From positions 6,879,501 to 6,943,500 of the forward strand of contig NC_134680.1 in assembly GCF_024713945.1 (NCBI RefSeq): a stretch of DNA of 64,000 nucleotides. The letters run 5' to 3'. The DNA comes from Dermatophagoides farinae. Taxonomy: Eukaryota; Arthropoda; Arachnida; Sarcoptiformes; Pyroglyphidae. The position numbers and the translations under genes were made by a program. The stretch's first letter is position 1. Each line of letters begins with the position of its first letter. Positions 25,675 to 39,214 of this stretch are shown here, piece after piece. The notes beneath the pieces were generated by a model that was given only the letters and a program-made list of their open reading frames with translations, had not been told where the DNA came from and did no database searches.

Positions 25675-27008
25675 GCGCTTATTTTATGTCATCTTTCTTC
25701 TGGTGAGATGGACACGTGGCTAGGAAATTTATTATCATGTCTGTGACATTTTGGTCTCATTCATTGATCATTTTTTTGAATCCAGTATCATTTTCATTTT
25801 GTCCAAATATTGTACAAATTCAATAACCCAATAACCCGAACTGATGAACAAATCAAATTCAATTGATTTTTTATTTGATTTCATTCAATTTTTTTTCGCT
25901 TCTTTTCAAATGGATTTTATTTGATTTCATTTTGTAAGCGCAAACACACACACACTGAAATATTGTGTCCATTTTGTGTATCGGTGCATTCCATTTAGTA
26001 TATCGCAATGGTTTGTGTGGACATTATGGTTGCCAACAGAAAAATAATAAATAAATATCGACAAGCTAAGCAAATTTCATGCTAGATTGGACCCGAGTTT
26101 TTTTCGGTCCCAATTTTTTTTTCTCCTTTCAAATTCTCTATTCCAATCTGAATCTCTTACACAGAACAGAGTGAAAAAAATCATTTCAACGTTTGTTGTC
26201 TATCTATTCGTGAATGTAGGCCTCGATGATGATGATGATGATTGTCAAACTGTCATCAAATGTGAATGGAAAAGAATTTTATTTTTTTATTTTTTTTCGC
26301 CAATTTATTCTCTGCATGTGTATTTAAAATGAAAATCACAAAAACAGAGCCACTTATACAAACAATTTGTATTGTGTAAGAATGAATGTTTGACATTTTC
26401 TATCTGGAATTTTGTCACATTTTTTTTCTTTTTTTCCTTTTTGTCAAATAATTTGACCATTTTGTTTTTTTGTTGGACCGAAAAATAAATTTTGGAATAA
26501 AATGATTTTTATTATTTCAACAGAATAACAAAACATCTTTTCATTTATTCAAACGAGACAATGATGATGATGACCATGATGATCGAAATAATGAATCATT
26601 ATTTATTGGTTGGTTTGGTCGGATGGTTCATTGATATAATGGCTATTGGCTATTTTGATCGTTAACATTTCGATATTTTGGTTCCAATTTTTTTTAATAC
26701 CGGGTACAATACTTTTTTTCATCTTTCTTGTGGTCTGCGCTATGATGATGATGGTGGTCATAAATAAAAAATTCAACTAGCCCATTATAATGAATTCCTA
26801 TGGGCCTGGGTAATATGGGTTTTGTGCATTGCATCAGTTGCTGCCATAAATCTTTTATTTTTTTTTTGCTGAATTTTCCGGTTCAATACTCTGTGTGTAT
26901 GTGTGTGTGTGAGTGTGTATGTGTGGGCGTTTGAATATATGTGCCCGAATTTTGTTTTTTCTGCCTCAAAATTAAATCTTGCCATCGATGTATAGTAGTT
27001 TGTTGGCT

Positions 27009-27025
27009 GGTTGGTTGGTTGGTTG
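27009..27025 (+). repeat. (GGTT)4 array
   Basis: Four perfect GGTT units within intron 1, the same motif as the 3.9-kb array. Confidence 0.9.
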
Positions 27026-29484
27026 TGATATTTCTGAATATGCAATTCGATTTTATTTAATTTTTTTTTTTTGATTTTGGTAAATGGTTGTGGTGGTGGC
27101 TATAATCGATACATGAGGTTAATGATTTGGTTTTATTGTTTGTTTTTTACAATTTTTTTTCTTTCTTTGTCACCGTCATGATGATAATGATTTTAATCAT
27201 TAACAGATACTCTTATTCAAGATCATCATCATCGCTGGTATTTTTTTTTCATCATTTCAGCCATGTCATTGCCTCATCACCTGATGATTGAGATTAGATG
27301 AGAGATGAACGACATTAGATGAGCAGCAACGAGATGGATAAAATGATCAATTTTCTACAATTTTTCCGTTTTTCGGGTTTTTGTCATTTCAATTGTTTGT
27401 ATCTATGTGCGATGAATGTGAATGAATAATCATTGCCATTATTATCTTGGATAATGATCAGATCATTAGATGTCGATGTGAGCACGAAAAAAAATCAATG
27501 TCATTCTGTGTGGTAATCACAATTTTGATATGAACAAATTTCTTGAATCCATCAGATTCAGAAGCCTTTTTTTCGAGAGATTTTGGGTTAAAGATTAAAG
27601 TGATTCCATTATTATTGAAGGATAGACAATTGTTGTTGTTGATGGAATGAGCAAGAAGAAAAAAAACCATTTCATTTCACGATTGATGGATGGATGGGAT
27701 GCTGTAATTTTCACGATCTTTTTATCTACAAAATATCAGTGTGAATGTGTGTTGTTGTCAATGTTTTTTTTCTACCTTTTTTTAGATATCTTTATCGTGA
27801 TGATCATCATCATCATTTGATCGAGTCTGATGGATATGTGAATAACACGATTTACACTGATAATCTGTTTTTTTTTAAATTTCAAATTTTTTTTTCACTC
27901 CACTTAAATTGCCAAACATTATTATAATGATCAATATTGACAATCAATGAAATATTTGCAGTTATTAGACCTGATAATTAAATTTCGGCCTTTTTTCTCT
28001 GATACATACATACACACACAAAGAATTATCGATTTTTTGAATGAATTTTTCAAAATTATCATCATGAGTTGATGAACGATAAACAACAACAATTGGATTA
28101 TTCATTATTTTTCTGTTTCTATGTTCTCGGCAAATTAAATTGCTTGCTCGACATAACTACCAACTACCTACTATTAGTAGATATGATACTATTATGAATA
28201 AAGCCTATCCACCAAACATGTGTATAATTAACCTGTTTAGCATCAACATAGTCATCATTTTTATTCTAATCTTGACAATAAGGACAAGGTGTCATAGTTT
28301 TTGACTTTTTTCAATCATCATTTTTTTTTTTTTTTTGGCTACCGCATCCATAATCATGATGATGATGATTTAAACATCCGTATACAATGAGTGTGTGTGA
28401 ATGAAAATTTTTCATTTTCACATCAAAACAGAAAAAAATTTCGGTTATTTCATTGTTCAATTCGTTATCGTCATTTCAATGATGATGATGATCAAAACTT
28501 GAAACAATTAGTCGTTGTCTGTGTGTGTGTGTGTTTCCCATTGTTTTTTTTTGTCCTTATAATTATGATCATGATGATGATGAGTAAATCAAACATTTAT
28601 TTTTTTGTTGTATGGATAATTGTAGCCGGAACATTTTTTTTTTTTTTTGGTCATTTCAATCCTTTTTTGGTTTATTGTTTTGGAGTTGTAGTTGTGACAC
28701 TTATCTCTCTCTCTATGATGATTCTTTATCGTTATTTTTCAAAATTTCAAATTTTATCTTTGAAGAATAGATATATAAAATGTCACCTGAATATAGATTT
28801 TATCTTTTTTTTCTAATTTTGTGTGACCACTGCTGCCATGCCATCATCATCGTTGTTCTTCTTCGTTATCATTATCATTATGATTATCTCGTATAACTAT
28901 GCTACTCGTAAAAAAATAACTTGATGCGGGACCAAATGAACAAACGAAAAAAAACTAGTTGCAAATGAAAGAACCTGATGCTGTTGCTGAATGATGATGA
29001 TAAACATCCACTGATGGTGTGTGTGTGTGTGGATGCAATCTCTGCAAAATTTCTCATGAAGATGCCATCATCGTTCCCATGGTTTTTTTGCCTATGCATT
29101 GATCATTCATTCTGGTCGGATGGTTGAAATTTGTTGTTGTTTTTTTTCATTTGTCCACCATCATACATTTATTTTCTCTTTTTTTCAATATTCAAACATC
29201 TATTGGCAGCGGCATATTCTCATTACTCTTATGGTTTTTTTTTCATTCAAAAATTTCAATTTATTTAATTCTAAATGCAAATTTACAAACAAACAAATAA
29301 TAATGATGATGAATGGTGACAATTCATTTTTTTTTCTTCCAATAATGCTGTGTGGATGCTAGAGAAACACGAAAATTCTCATCATCATTATCATTATGTA
29401 ACTTATAGTTCCTTTATTGAAAACACATTTTGTGGTTACATGTAGAATTGTCAGTTGTCAACTAAAAAATGTGACAACATAACA

Positions 29485-29519
29485 AACCAGTGTGTGTGAG
29501 CATCATTCACACACTGGTT
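29485..29519 (+). repeat. 12-bp perfect inverted repeat
   Basis: AACCAGTGTGTG (29485-29496) and CACACACTGGTT (29508-29519) with an 11-nt loop, in intron 1. Confidence 0.95.
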
Positions 29520-32500
29520 GATTTTCTATCCGATATTTAAATTTAGTGCTTTTTTTCTCGTCATCATCGTATTTCTATTACGATGATTTGGCCGTGGACA
29601 TTGACATTAACTAGTTTTTTTTTCGTTAGTGATTATCATGATGATGATGATGATAATGACGATGATGGTGGTGGTGGTGTTGATCATGTCCACTTTGATT
29701 CCACATATACCCGCACATCCCTTTCTATCGATATGATGCTTTGATAACAGTTTTTGAAATTTTGAAAACTTGAACATTTTTTTTCGATTAAAAATTGCTT
29801 TCTGCGTGAATGAGATTTAAGATTGTTTTTCGTTTTTTTCCTTTGATTTCAATCATGAATGTTGTAGTAGGGATGGTCATTTCAATTTTGAATGAACGCA
29901 GCAGGAAAATGTGTGTTTGAAATGTGTCAACTTTATTGTTTTTTGTTTTTTTGTTGTTGAAGATGACTTTGTTGTTAATGATCAATGGTAATCATTTGGT
30001 TGAAGATAATCAATTTTATTTGCATTCAAAGGATGCCAGGATGGAACTCATTGAACTTGACTCCAGTTTTGCAATTTGTATTTTGTTCAAAGTATTCGAG
30101 TTTGAAATTCCTGGAACTTTTTTGTTGTCTTCTGTTTTATTTCTTTTATTTCACCTTATAAAATACAATGGTTTACAGAATCTGAGCTTAAGTGACACGC
30201 ATTCACAACTTTTTCATTTTCTTTTTTGAGTAGATATGTATGTCATTCAATATCTTATCCATCGAATTCTTTTTTTTTTCGAAAACTTTTCTTCTGTGAA
30301 TGAATAGTGAAAAGAAATTCTTTAGTTTCATCCAAATCTTTTTTTCTTTTTAAATTGTATAAATCCTGAATTGAACAACAAACGAAATGAAACACCTCCT
30401 AATAGCACAGGTAACATTATATCTTTTATATTTAATTCCAAACAAAGAATTCGAATCCATTTTTTTGAAACTTGACACCAACTAGAAATGGTGAAGAATT
30501 CTGAATACAATTCTTCAACTTTGATGTTTTTTGGTCATTGAATAATGAACAATTTTTCATTAGCAAATAATCAATCAATCAATCTGATGGATCGATCACA
30601 CATTGAGAGTTGTAAAATGATGATCTACACGTTCATGGTCCATTTTTTTTCTTCTGCTGCTGATGCTATTGTTCCGGCTTGTTTATTATTGTCATGTTCT
30701 GCTGCTGTTGCTGGCCCCTAAAACTATCAATCAATCCGTCCGAAATGCATTTTATTATTATTACGATTATTGTGTATTGCAAAGCATCCTAAAATCGAGT
30801 CAAGTCACGCAAATCCAAAGCCATGTTCACGCTTCTTGTTGTTGTTCCATCATGTTTGCTCTATATATTTTTTCGTTTTTTCTCTTTTTTTCTCGTCTTT
30901 TTAGACTTGGTTAATTTTATCAAAAATTTCGTTCTACATTGACTTTGTTGAATGAACTCACAAACAACATAGCCTTGCGTATCGAATTGGAAAAAACAAA
31001 GCAAAAAAAATGCCTGCTACTAAATGTCCCCATTGTGATTCGGTTATATGAAAAAGTTTTTAGTTTACATGAATTTTCTTTATTGTTGTTGTTTTCCATG
31101 TTTTATATTAAGCATCATTCTCACTAATAAATACCTCATCGGTGGTGGTGGTGGATATTGATAGGAAAAATCCAAATTTCAAAAAAAGATGATGATGATG
31201 ATGATCAAATTGGTTCTCATTTAAAAGTCTTGTCTCGACCTAAAATGTTTTCTTTCCACTATGTTTCTTGTTACAATTTGTCTGATTTTTTGTTCTTCAT
31301 TTTTGGTAGTTGTTCTTGTTGTTTCATATCCATGTATGTGTGTGTGTGTGTGAATTGAATTTTGATTACCAGAGAAAAAACTTGGACTTTTCTCATTGTT
31401 TTTGTTGTTCGGAGCTTGATTACATTGATCTGTTCTGATGTTCAACCCTATCCTGATGTTCAATCTTGTTGTGTTGATGAATAAAACTCTTGATTCAGAT
31501 GATGATGATCAACATATCAATTTGGATCAAAAATTTTGATTACGAAACATTTGAACAAATTGAATTGATGTTAATGAATTTCACTCGTTATTTTCATCAT
31601 TTCATTCACACACACGTTAATCAATTATTTTTTGTTGGCTGTGATTTCATTTTTCATTCATTCAGATGTCATTCAATTCATTTCAGTTTATCTATTTTGT
31701 TGTTGTTGACTACAATAACGAAAAAAGTCATTCCAAATCGAGAAATAAAATGTGAGAAAAAATGTGAAATGAAGCAATTTTCAATTCCTTTTTTAGGTGG
31801 GCAAAAATTTTGATAAAAAAAATGGCAAATCATTGATGATTGTCAATGATTCGTAGTAGAGTGGTAGGATTTTGTTATTATTATCTCATGTTTTTTTTTG
31901 GATAATAAAAGCCTCGGGTATTTTGTGTATTTTATTCACATCATCATCATTGCCATTATCATAATCATAGCTGTCAATCGTTTTGTTGTCAGTCATTCAG
32001 TCATTCAAATCCATTGGTCGATTGAAAATTCGTATTCACAGCCTAATCATGATCGTCATAATGGTCGTAGGCTCGAAATTTTCAATTTTTCTTTCCGTCG
32101 ACAATGTCGTTCCAAGAAAAGTGTTGCAAAAAGACTTGATAAACAAAATCGACAATTACATGATGATGATGTTCTCGTTGATTTGAACTTTTTATTTCAC
32201 TTTTCGATAAAACGTTTTTTTACTTTTTTGGAACATTGTTGATAATTTTCTTCTTTGTCGACAAAATCATTCAATTATTATTGCCATTTTATTTGGTGGT
32301 TGTGGGAGTTTTTCGATTTTTTTGTGAAAAAAAAAGTTTTCATCATTTCACCATAATGGTGTTGTGTACGTGCTCTCATTGTGTTTCTGTCTATGTCTCT
32401 GTGTTGTGTGGGTGGCTAGTTGGACGATATAATCAATTTTTGTTTCTTATATTTGTTCATCGATGATGATCTAATCATTATCGAATCGGGGGCATGCGAT

Positions 32501-35500
32501 GTTTGTGATAATCAAACGAGAAATTAAAGGAGAAAAAAATTAAAAGTTGAATCACCACCCCCTCAACGAAAAAAAAGCCACTGGCGTTTGAACATTTTCT
32601 TTATTTTTTCTCAAAACAAAAAAAAGTTTTTTTCTTTGTTTTTGTTCAAAAAATTTTCGACCAAAATAGAACATCACCATCATTGGGTTTTTTTTTGTTT
32701 TTGAGAAACTTTTTTCAAGACAAAAAAATTTTCATTGTCCGAAAACTTTCCACGAAAAAGAAAAATTCGCGAGGAAAAATGATTCTTGATTCGTTGGTTG
32801 ACAATTGTTATTGCAGTTGTTGTACCGATTTTGATCTGATTCATTGATTTATTATTTATTTCAATGGAAAACTCAGCTACACGCAGACAGGCAATGAAAA
32901 AAAGTGTCACTTTTCTACTGCCACCCCCTTGAAAAAAAACAGTTATATAATGTCACCGAAAAAAAAACGAAAGAAAGAAAACAAATTCAATATGTCAAAC
33001 CATATTATCTCCATCATCAAATGAATGAATGAATGAAACAGGAGTTAGTAATAGAATGTCAAAAATTTTTTTTTATTTGTGTGTGTGACATGAACAAGAT
33101 GATAAATATTTTTTTTTTCGTTTTTTTACACAACAACAACAAATGATAATAATATGGATTCTTAAGAAAAAACTACGACAACGACGTCGAAGATGCTACT
33201 TGATATTAATGTTTTCTTTTCTTTTTTTTCTTTTTTTCAATATTTTTCCATTGTCAAACGACGGCCAAACATTTGACAATTTTTTTTTCATTCTAGACAA
33301 TTGTCAAATGGCTACTGGTGTCTGATCTCGCTTTTTTTTCTTTTTTCCATCAATTCCCATCATCAACAATCGCATCATCATCATCATATCAAATTGTGTG
33401 TAGATCGTGTGAATTTTGAAATTTTTTTTCGCCAAATTTAAATCTTGAAGTTTTTGGCGATGATATTTATCGATTCAAATGAAATCAAATAATCAAAAAA
33501 AAGTTCATCTCGAGGCTTTGCCATTCAGACATGCATGCGAGAATGAATATTGATATTTTCTAAAGTGTCAAATTTGATTGAGTGTATCGTTTGTGGTGTT
33601 TGATGGTGGTGGTTTGAATTTGAAAAAAAAAATTTCATTTGATTCCAGTATGTGTGTGTGTGTGTGAAGTGTTCCAGATATTTCAAGATAAAAATTCAAA
33701 ACTCTTGATAATTTCATTTGAATTTTTTGATTTTGATAATAGTTTTATTTTTGATTGGCAATTTTCTTTTCTCTTTTCGGTTGTTTGGTGTGAATTTCTC
33801 TCTTTCCCCACATGTAATTCATAAGAATTTAATTTTCCATCTCAGTCGTTCCTTCAAGCTAAAAAATATGTTTGCTTTTCTCATTTTGAATTGATTTGAT
33901 TTTTATTTCGGGCAATAATAATTCAATCATTGTTGTTGTTCTTCTTCGTACGGATTCATTTGCATAATGAATTTGTGTTTGACTTTGCTTTCGTTTTATC
34001 GATGAATGGAAAAATTTAAAATTTTTAATTTTAAACAAAGTATCCATCATTTTTTTGCTGCTTCTCGAATTTTGTGATTAAATTTTTCTGGTTCATTTTC
34101 GGTGACCCAGAAGCTTTTGTATCACCATTTATGCATATATATCATCATACGATACGCAAATCTAAACAAACAAACAAAAAATGATTTCGTTGATTACACA
34201 CTTTGATTGTAGATTGAAAATTTTTTTTTCAAAATCAATAATTATCGTTTGTAAATCATCAGGCAATTTACTATCACCATCATCATGATCATGGAAACAT
34301 ATGTTATTTTTTCTGAATGATAATTATTGCCGTTTTTGTTGCATGTTGTATGTTTATATAACACAACCATCCAGTGAGAAAAAAATCCTTCGGGTAAATA
34401 AGGCTTCTGTTTATGTTTATGCGGTACATACGCCTATTCGTTTTTTCTGCTTCTATTGCTCAAATATCGATTACTTCTATGTGATTTAATAGTATCGATC
34501 AAATCTATTTATTTTTGTTTCTATTGTTAATTTCCGGTCATTTTGATTGTCTTGGCGATGATGATGATCAGTCAAATCATACTCTAATGGGTTCGGTTAT
34601 TTGTTGTTGTCACTTTTTTTCGTTTGAATCTTTGGTTTTTGCATTTCTTGATGATTCCTGGAACGGTTTTTTTTCGCAAGGAAACATCTTTTCAAGACAG
34701 TGGCCTCATTTGTCTCATTCAAATTAAGAAAAAAAAACTACTCACGATTCTGCGATAGAATGGAAAGGAACTGAATTGAATTTTGTATGTTTGTTGGAAA
34801 ATAAATTTCTCATTCAATTCCAATTTCGATTCTTTTTCTTTTTTTCATGCTACACACTGTGTATGTTGGCACAAGCCATCGTTGTTGCTTGAATTTAAAA
34901 TTTATTTCGTTTTTTTCCAAAGAAGAAAAATTTCACTTGAAATTGACAAAATTTGTCTTTTGCTACTACTTTTGAGTCCATTTTGCCATGAAATTGAATT
35001 TGTTTTTTTTTCATTCATTTGAATTTGTAGATTTTTTTGGTTGTTGTTTTTTCTATCCATTCGCCTGGTGAAACATTCTTTATGGCTTTATTTTGCTTTG
35101 ATCAACTTTTCCCCGACTGTTGGTCTCATTGTTTTTTTTATGTTTATCAAAATGTTTTTTAAATTGATCAGACAAAATTCCAAAAGATTTTTAGATTAAT
35201 CTATCGACGACTGGCATGGATCGATAATCCAAATTTAATCGTATGATTCATTCAATTTATTGTACAATCAAAAAAGAGACACATGACATTCACACACACA
35301 CACACAGCCACAACAAGACAAACAAACATCAATTCTCACACATTCTTTTATTGTTTTTGTGATTTCATTGTGAAGTCGTGTGTGTGTTTTTCATCGGAAA
35401 TCATTACCATAGAGTTTTGTATTTGTGTGAATGATTCTAAATGTGTCCAAAACAGACGCGTACACTGAGTATGATTTTTTTTCTTTGGTATTCAGAAAGA

Positions 35501-36796
35501 TTTTTGTTCCAGAAACTAAATGATGATGAAAGAACTAGCTCGGTTTATAGTTTGATTGAAAATTTTCTTTGGCAAAACTGTTGGAATCTCACACACACAC
35601 ACAAATGGCAATGATTTGTTCATCCAGTTTTTTTTTTGTTTTCTTCAAAAGTTTGTTTATAACGAAAATTGGCCATCTTGATTTCTTTGTAATTTAGTTT
35701 TTTTTTGTATTTGTATACACACACACATCGCATTTTCGCTTTGGTTTTGTTTCTTTTTGAAAAATAAACTACCCTCGAATAGACAAACAATTTTGAGCAG
35801 CAAAAAGCATCATCATTCAATTACATACAAACACGAATATTTGTTGCAAATATTCACAATGAGTGAAACAAAAAACATTTATAACATTCAAACAGATCGA
35901 CAAATTTTTTTTTTGGCAATTCTTGACACCATCCATCCATCCATCCATTCGATTGAATCAAACAAGTTGATGACTTTGAATTAGAGCTTGTTTTTTTTCA
36001 TCGTATAAACATGTACAACACAAACATTATCCATATGGATCACACATGTGTTGAAACTTGGCAGAAAAAAAACTAAATAAATGATGTTATTTGAGGAGTT
36101 TCTCTTGTATGTCATCATCAATGATATTTGGTGTTGTCAATTTGTATGCCAAAAAAGCGACATTTGATTGATGTTTGAAATTTGACATTTTTTTCTCACT
36201 TTTTTCTTGGCTATTTGCCATATGAATATACTTTCAATACTTGACTGATCTTGATTTGTTCAGGTAAAATTCTGTACTCGGCTTTTTTTTGAGTGTTTTT
36301 TGTATCTCGTCAGAAAAAAATCGACTGATTAGTTGATTGTGCTGATTAGGTTCTGGTTGTTTTATTGCCCATTTGAAAATTTTGAAAATACCGATCCAAT
36401 TACATCAAATATATCGAATGACACACAAGAATGTATTGTTACAAATGCAATGGCAAAATGAAATTGGTCATTTTAAAATTGTCGTTTTGACCGACTTTTT
36501 TGTCATCATGATTTTTTTTTGTTTTGAACATTGTTGAATAAAAACAAAAAACAATTTCATAACGAAATTCGCAATGAAAAATAATTCTTCGTTTTAGATC
36601 GATCAATCAACTATCAAAACTTGATGACAAGTGTTGAACTAACTACTCATGATTATTATGCCGAAAACATCTGTATTTTTTTTTTGCCGAAAAAAAGGAG
36701 TGTGACAATTCAATATAGAGGCAGCAAGAGCAATCAATAAATTGTGGCTGTTTACTAGAAGTTGAAATGAATTTAAGAAAATGATGAAATGAGTCA

Positions 36797-36850
36797 AATT
36801 GAATGTTGTGTGTTTGTTGTTTATGACTACCATAGACACAACATTCAATT
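36797..36850 (+). repeat. 15-bp perfect inverted repeat
   Basis: AATTGAATGTTGTGT (36797-36811) and its exact reverse complement (36836-36850) enclose a 24-nt loop, 84 bp before the larger hairpin. Confidence 0.95.
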
Positions 36851-36933
36851 CAATTCAATTGAAATTTTAATTGAATGAATCAATTGTTTTTTATGTCTGC
36901 TTGTTTGTTTCGCACACACAAAGTTAAGTTGTT

Positions 36934-37014
36934 TTTTTTTTGTTTTGCTTGATTGTTTATTTGTTTGTCCTGGCAGGCAAGCAAGCAAACAAACAATCGA
37001 CAAAACAAAAAAAA
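36934..37014 (+). repeat. Long near-perfect inverted repeat (81-nt hairpin)
   Basis: The left arm 36934-36968 pairs with 36981-37014. Outer T8G/CA8 and GTTTT/AAAAC pairs enclose an inner GATTGTTT/AAACAATC block. I count one A-C mismatch (36959/36990), one bulged C (36948) and three T-G pairs, with a terminal loop of about 12 nt. It lies in intron 1. Confidence 0.9.
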
Positions 37015-39194
37015 TGGGTGCTGCCCTTTTCACTTTTTTTTCTCTCTTCATTCATTCATTCATTCAAATGAAATGAAATGATTGAATGGATGAATGAATG
37101 AAATTGAATTAAAACTTCTGATGATCGAAATAAAGAAAAATGGAATAAATTAGTTTAGACGTAATTTTTTTTCTTTTGGTTTCGGCACAGTAGCCATCCA
37201 TCAACTGATAAGGATAGACAATGGAATTTTTTCAATCCAGGAATATAATATTCTCGCTGATAAATGGCTATGATAACCTAACCCAGTTATTTGTTTATTC
37301 ATTTGTCCAGGAAAATATAGTCCCGAATTTTTTCTCGGATCCCGATTTCGGTTTCTCCATCGCCACCACAAAAAATTTATTCGTTCATTTAAAATTGTTC
37401 GCTGTTGTCCGGTTGTTGTTGATTCGAAAAACTTGAATCATACGATATGATAAACAAAAGAAGAAAATGAAAAGGAAACAAAATGATAAAATAATCACAT
37501 TGTCCATTGAAAAGTATAGTAACATCATTAAAGTCACCGTTATCACATCACATTTCTATTGTTGTTGTTCAAGATTTTTTCTTTCGTTTCTTTTCTTCAT
37601 TCGTTGTTTCACACTTTCAAATGATGATAATGATTATGATGGAACGGACGGAAGGAACTCGAAAAACGATTTCTTTTCGAGGTTTTTTTCCGCTTTTTTT
37701 CATAAAAATAAAAAAACAATCATCAAAATGACGATTTCATTCAAAACTCGTACTCGACACTTGATCAACTTGCGCTAATCTTGAACTATATATTTTGTTT
37801 CATTGTCGAAATTCTTTTTTTTGAGCAAGAAATAAAGAAAAATTCTTAACATCATCATCATTGTAGAACAATAAACCACCAACAAATGGCATGGTTCATT
37901 TTGTCGGGTCTTTCTATTTTTTGTTGGTTCCTTTAAGTCTGTATTATCTTTTTTTTTGTTTTGTTTTGTTTAGATTTAATGGTGAATTCAGCTTGTCCTC
38001 GATTCAAAATGCGTTTATTGGTGGAACTGATGATATGATTATGATGAGTTGTTGTTGTGGTTAGTTTTTTCAACATTTTAGCATTGAGAATTTTTCATTT
38101 TTTTTCTCTTTTGTTGTGTTCATTGTGCAATTATTATCATTATCATTAATGTTTTCTGTGGCAATGGCACCCTTCGCCAGAAACAAATGTAAAAATTTGA
38201 TTCATTTTTTTACCCCTTTTGTTTAATGTATAATTGTTACATTTTTTTTGAAAAAAACATGAAACATTTCCGGGTTCAAAATGTATCAATTCGTGAATGA
38301 TCATTATCAATGTTGTGAAATGAAAAACAATCATAAATTTTAATGATCATGATCATTTCTCCATTGATCGATTCCTTATCGATGATTGTTGTTGCTTTCT
38401 GTTGTTTCAAATTGAGAAAATTTCACATTAAAGTTAATTTGTTCTTTAAAAAAACGGAAATCATTCTGTCTTCCTTGATCCTCGATAATGACGATGATGA
38501 TGATAATTCCCATAACCACATAAAGTCGTTTTTTTTTGTTCAAAATTCAAATGTTGATGTTCATGTGCTCTACTTTTTTTCGATATGAGAAATTTTTTTG
38601 AATATTCAAATGTCCTGTTTTGTTGTGAGAAAAAATAACTAAATAAATCTAAATCTAATATATCTGGATCATGGAATGAAAGAGTTTACACCATTAACAC
38701 TACAAGTGCCGATTGTTTTTTTTTGTTGTTTTCATTTTTCTTTCGATGTGAAATTCGTTTGTTTTTTTCATTATTAAGTTTGTTGACCACATTGGATGAT
38801 ATGATAGGTTGTGATTTAAAGAAATCACGAAATTCAAAATTCAAACTTAATAATCATCATCTGGATGATTTATAGTGAACAATGAAAAAAAACTAGATCA
38901 CTTCTATCTCGTTATGTGCATGTATCAGGTTTTTTTTTATTTGTTGCAGGATCCAAATGGAGAAAAAATTGACCACATGGTTTGTTACAATCTTTTTATT
39001 TGTATGACATGGCCTTATTGTCTTTTGATTTAATAATTACAATTGCGTGAAAACAGTAGCCAATGGTTGTGGTGGTCCGAAACATCATCAAGAGGCAGAC
39101 ATTTGTTTTGTGTGTTGTAGATTTTCACAGAGTGTGATGTTAGATTTGCATAACAAATATAATGAAAAGATTTGACTCGATTTTTTTTGCTCAC

Positions 39195-39214
39195 TGTGTG
39201 TGTGTGTGTGTGTG
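39195..39214 (+). repeat. (TG)10 microsatellite
   Basis: Ten perfect TG units within intron 1. Confidence 0.95.

Noticed and set aside
28391-28816. 141-codon + frame with several hydrophobic stretches, resembling a membrane protein
   Set aside because: It begins with GTG, and its hydrophobic segments are translated T-runs and TG/ATG repeats. No motif is recognisable.
29922-29990. Alternative signal-peptide exon at about 29.9 kb ending in a phase 1 GTAATC donor
   Set aside because: The hydrophobic frame begins with GTG. The first in-frame ATG (29963) gives only about eight residues before the donor, which is weak at +5 and +6.
31780-31802. TTTTTTAG|GTGGGC as a third ratchet point in intron 1
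   Set aside because: The pyrimidine tract is short and the donor half deviates from consensus. It was not scored with the two strong sites.
36250-36270. TTGTTCAG|GTAAAA as a ratchet point
   Set aside because: There is a poor pyrimidine tract before the AG and no G at donor position +5.
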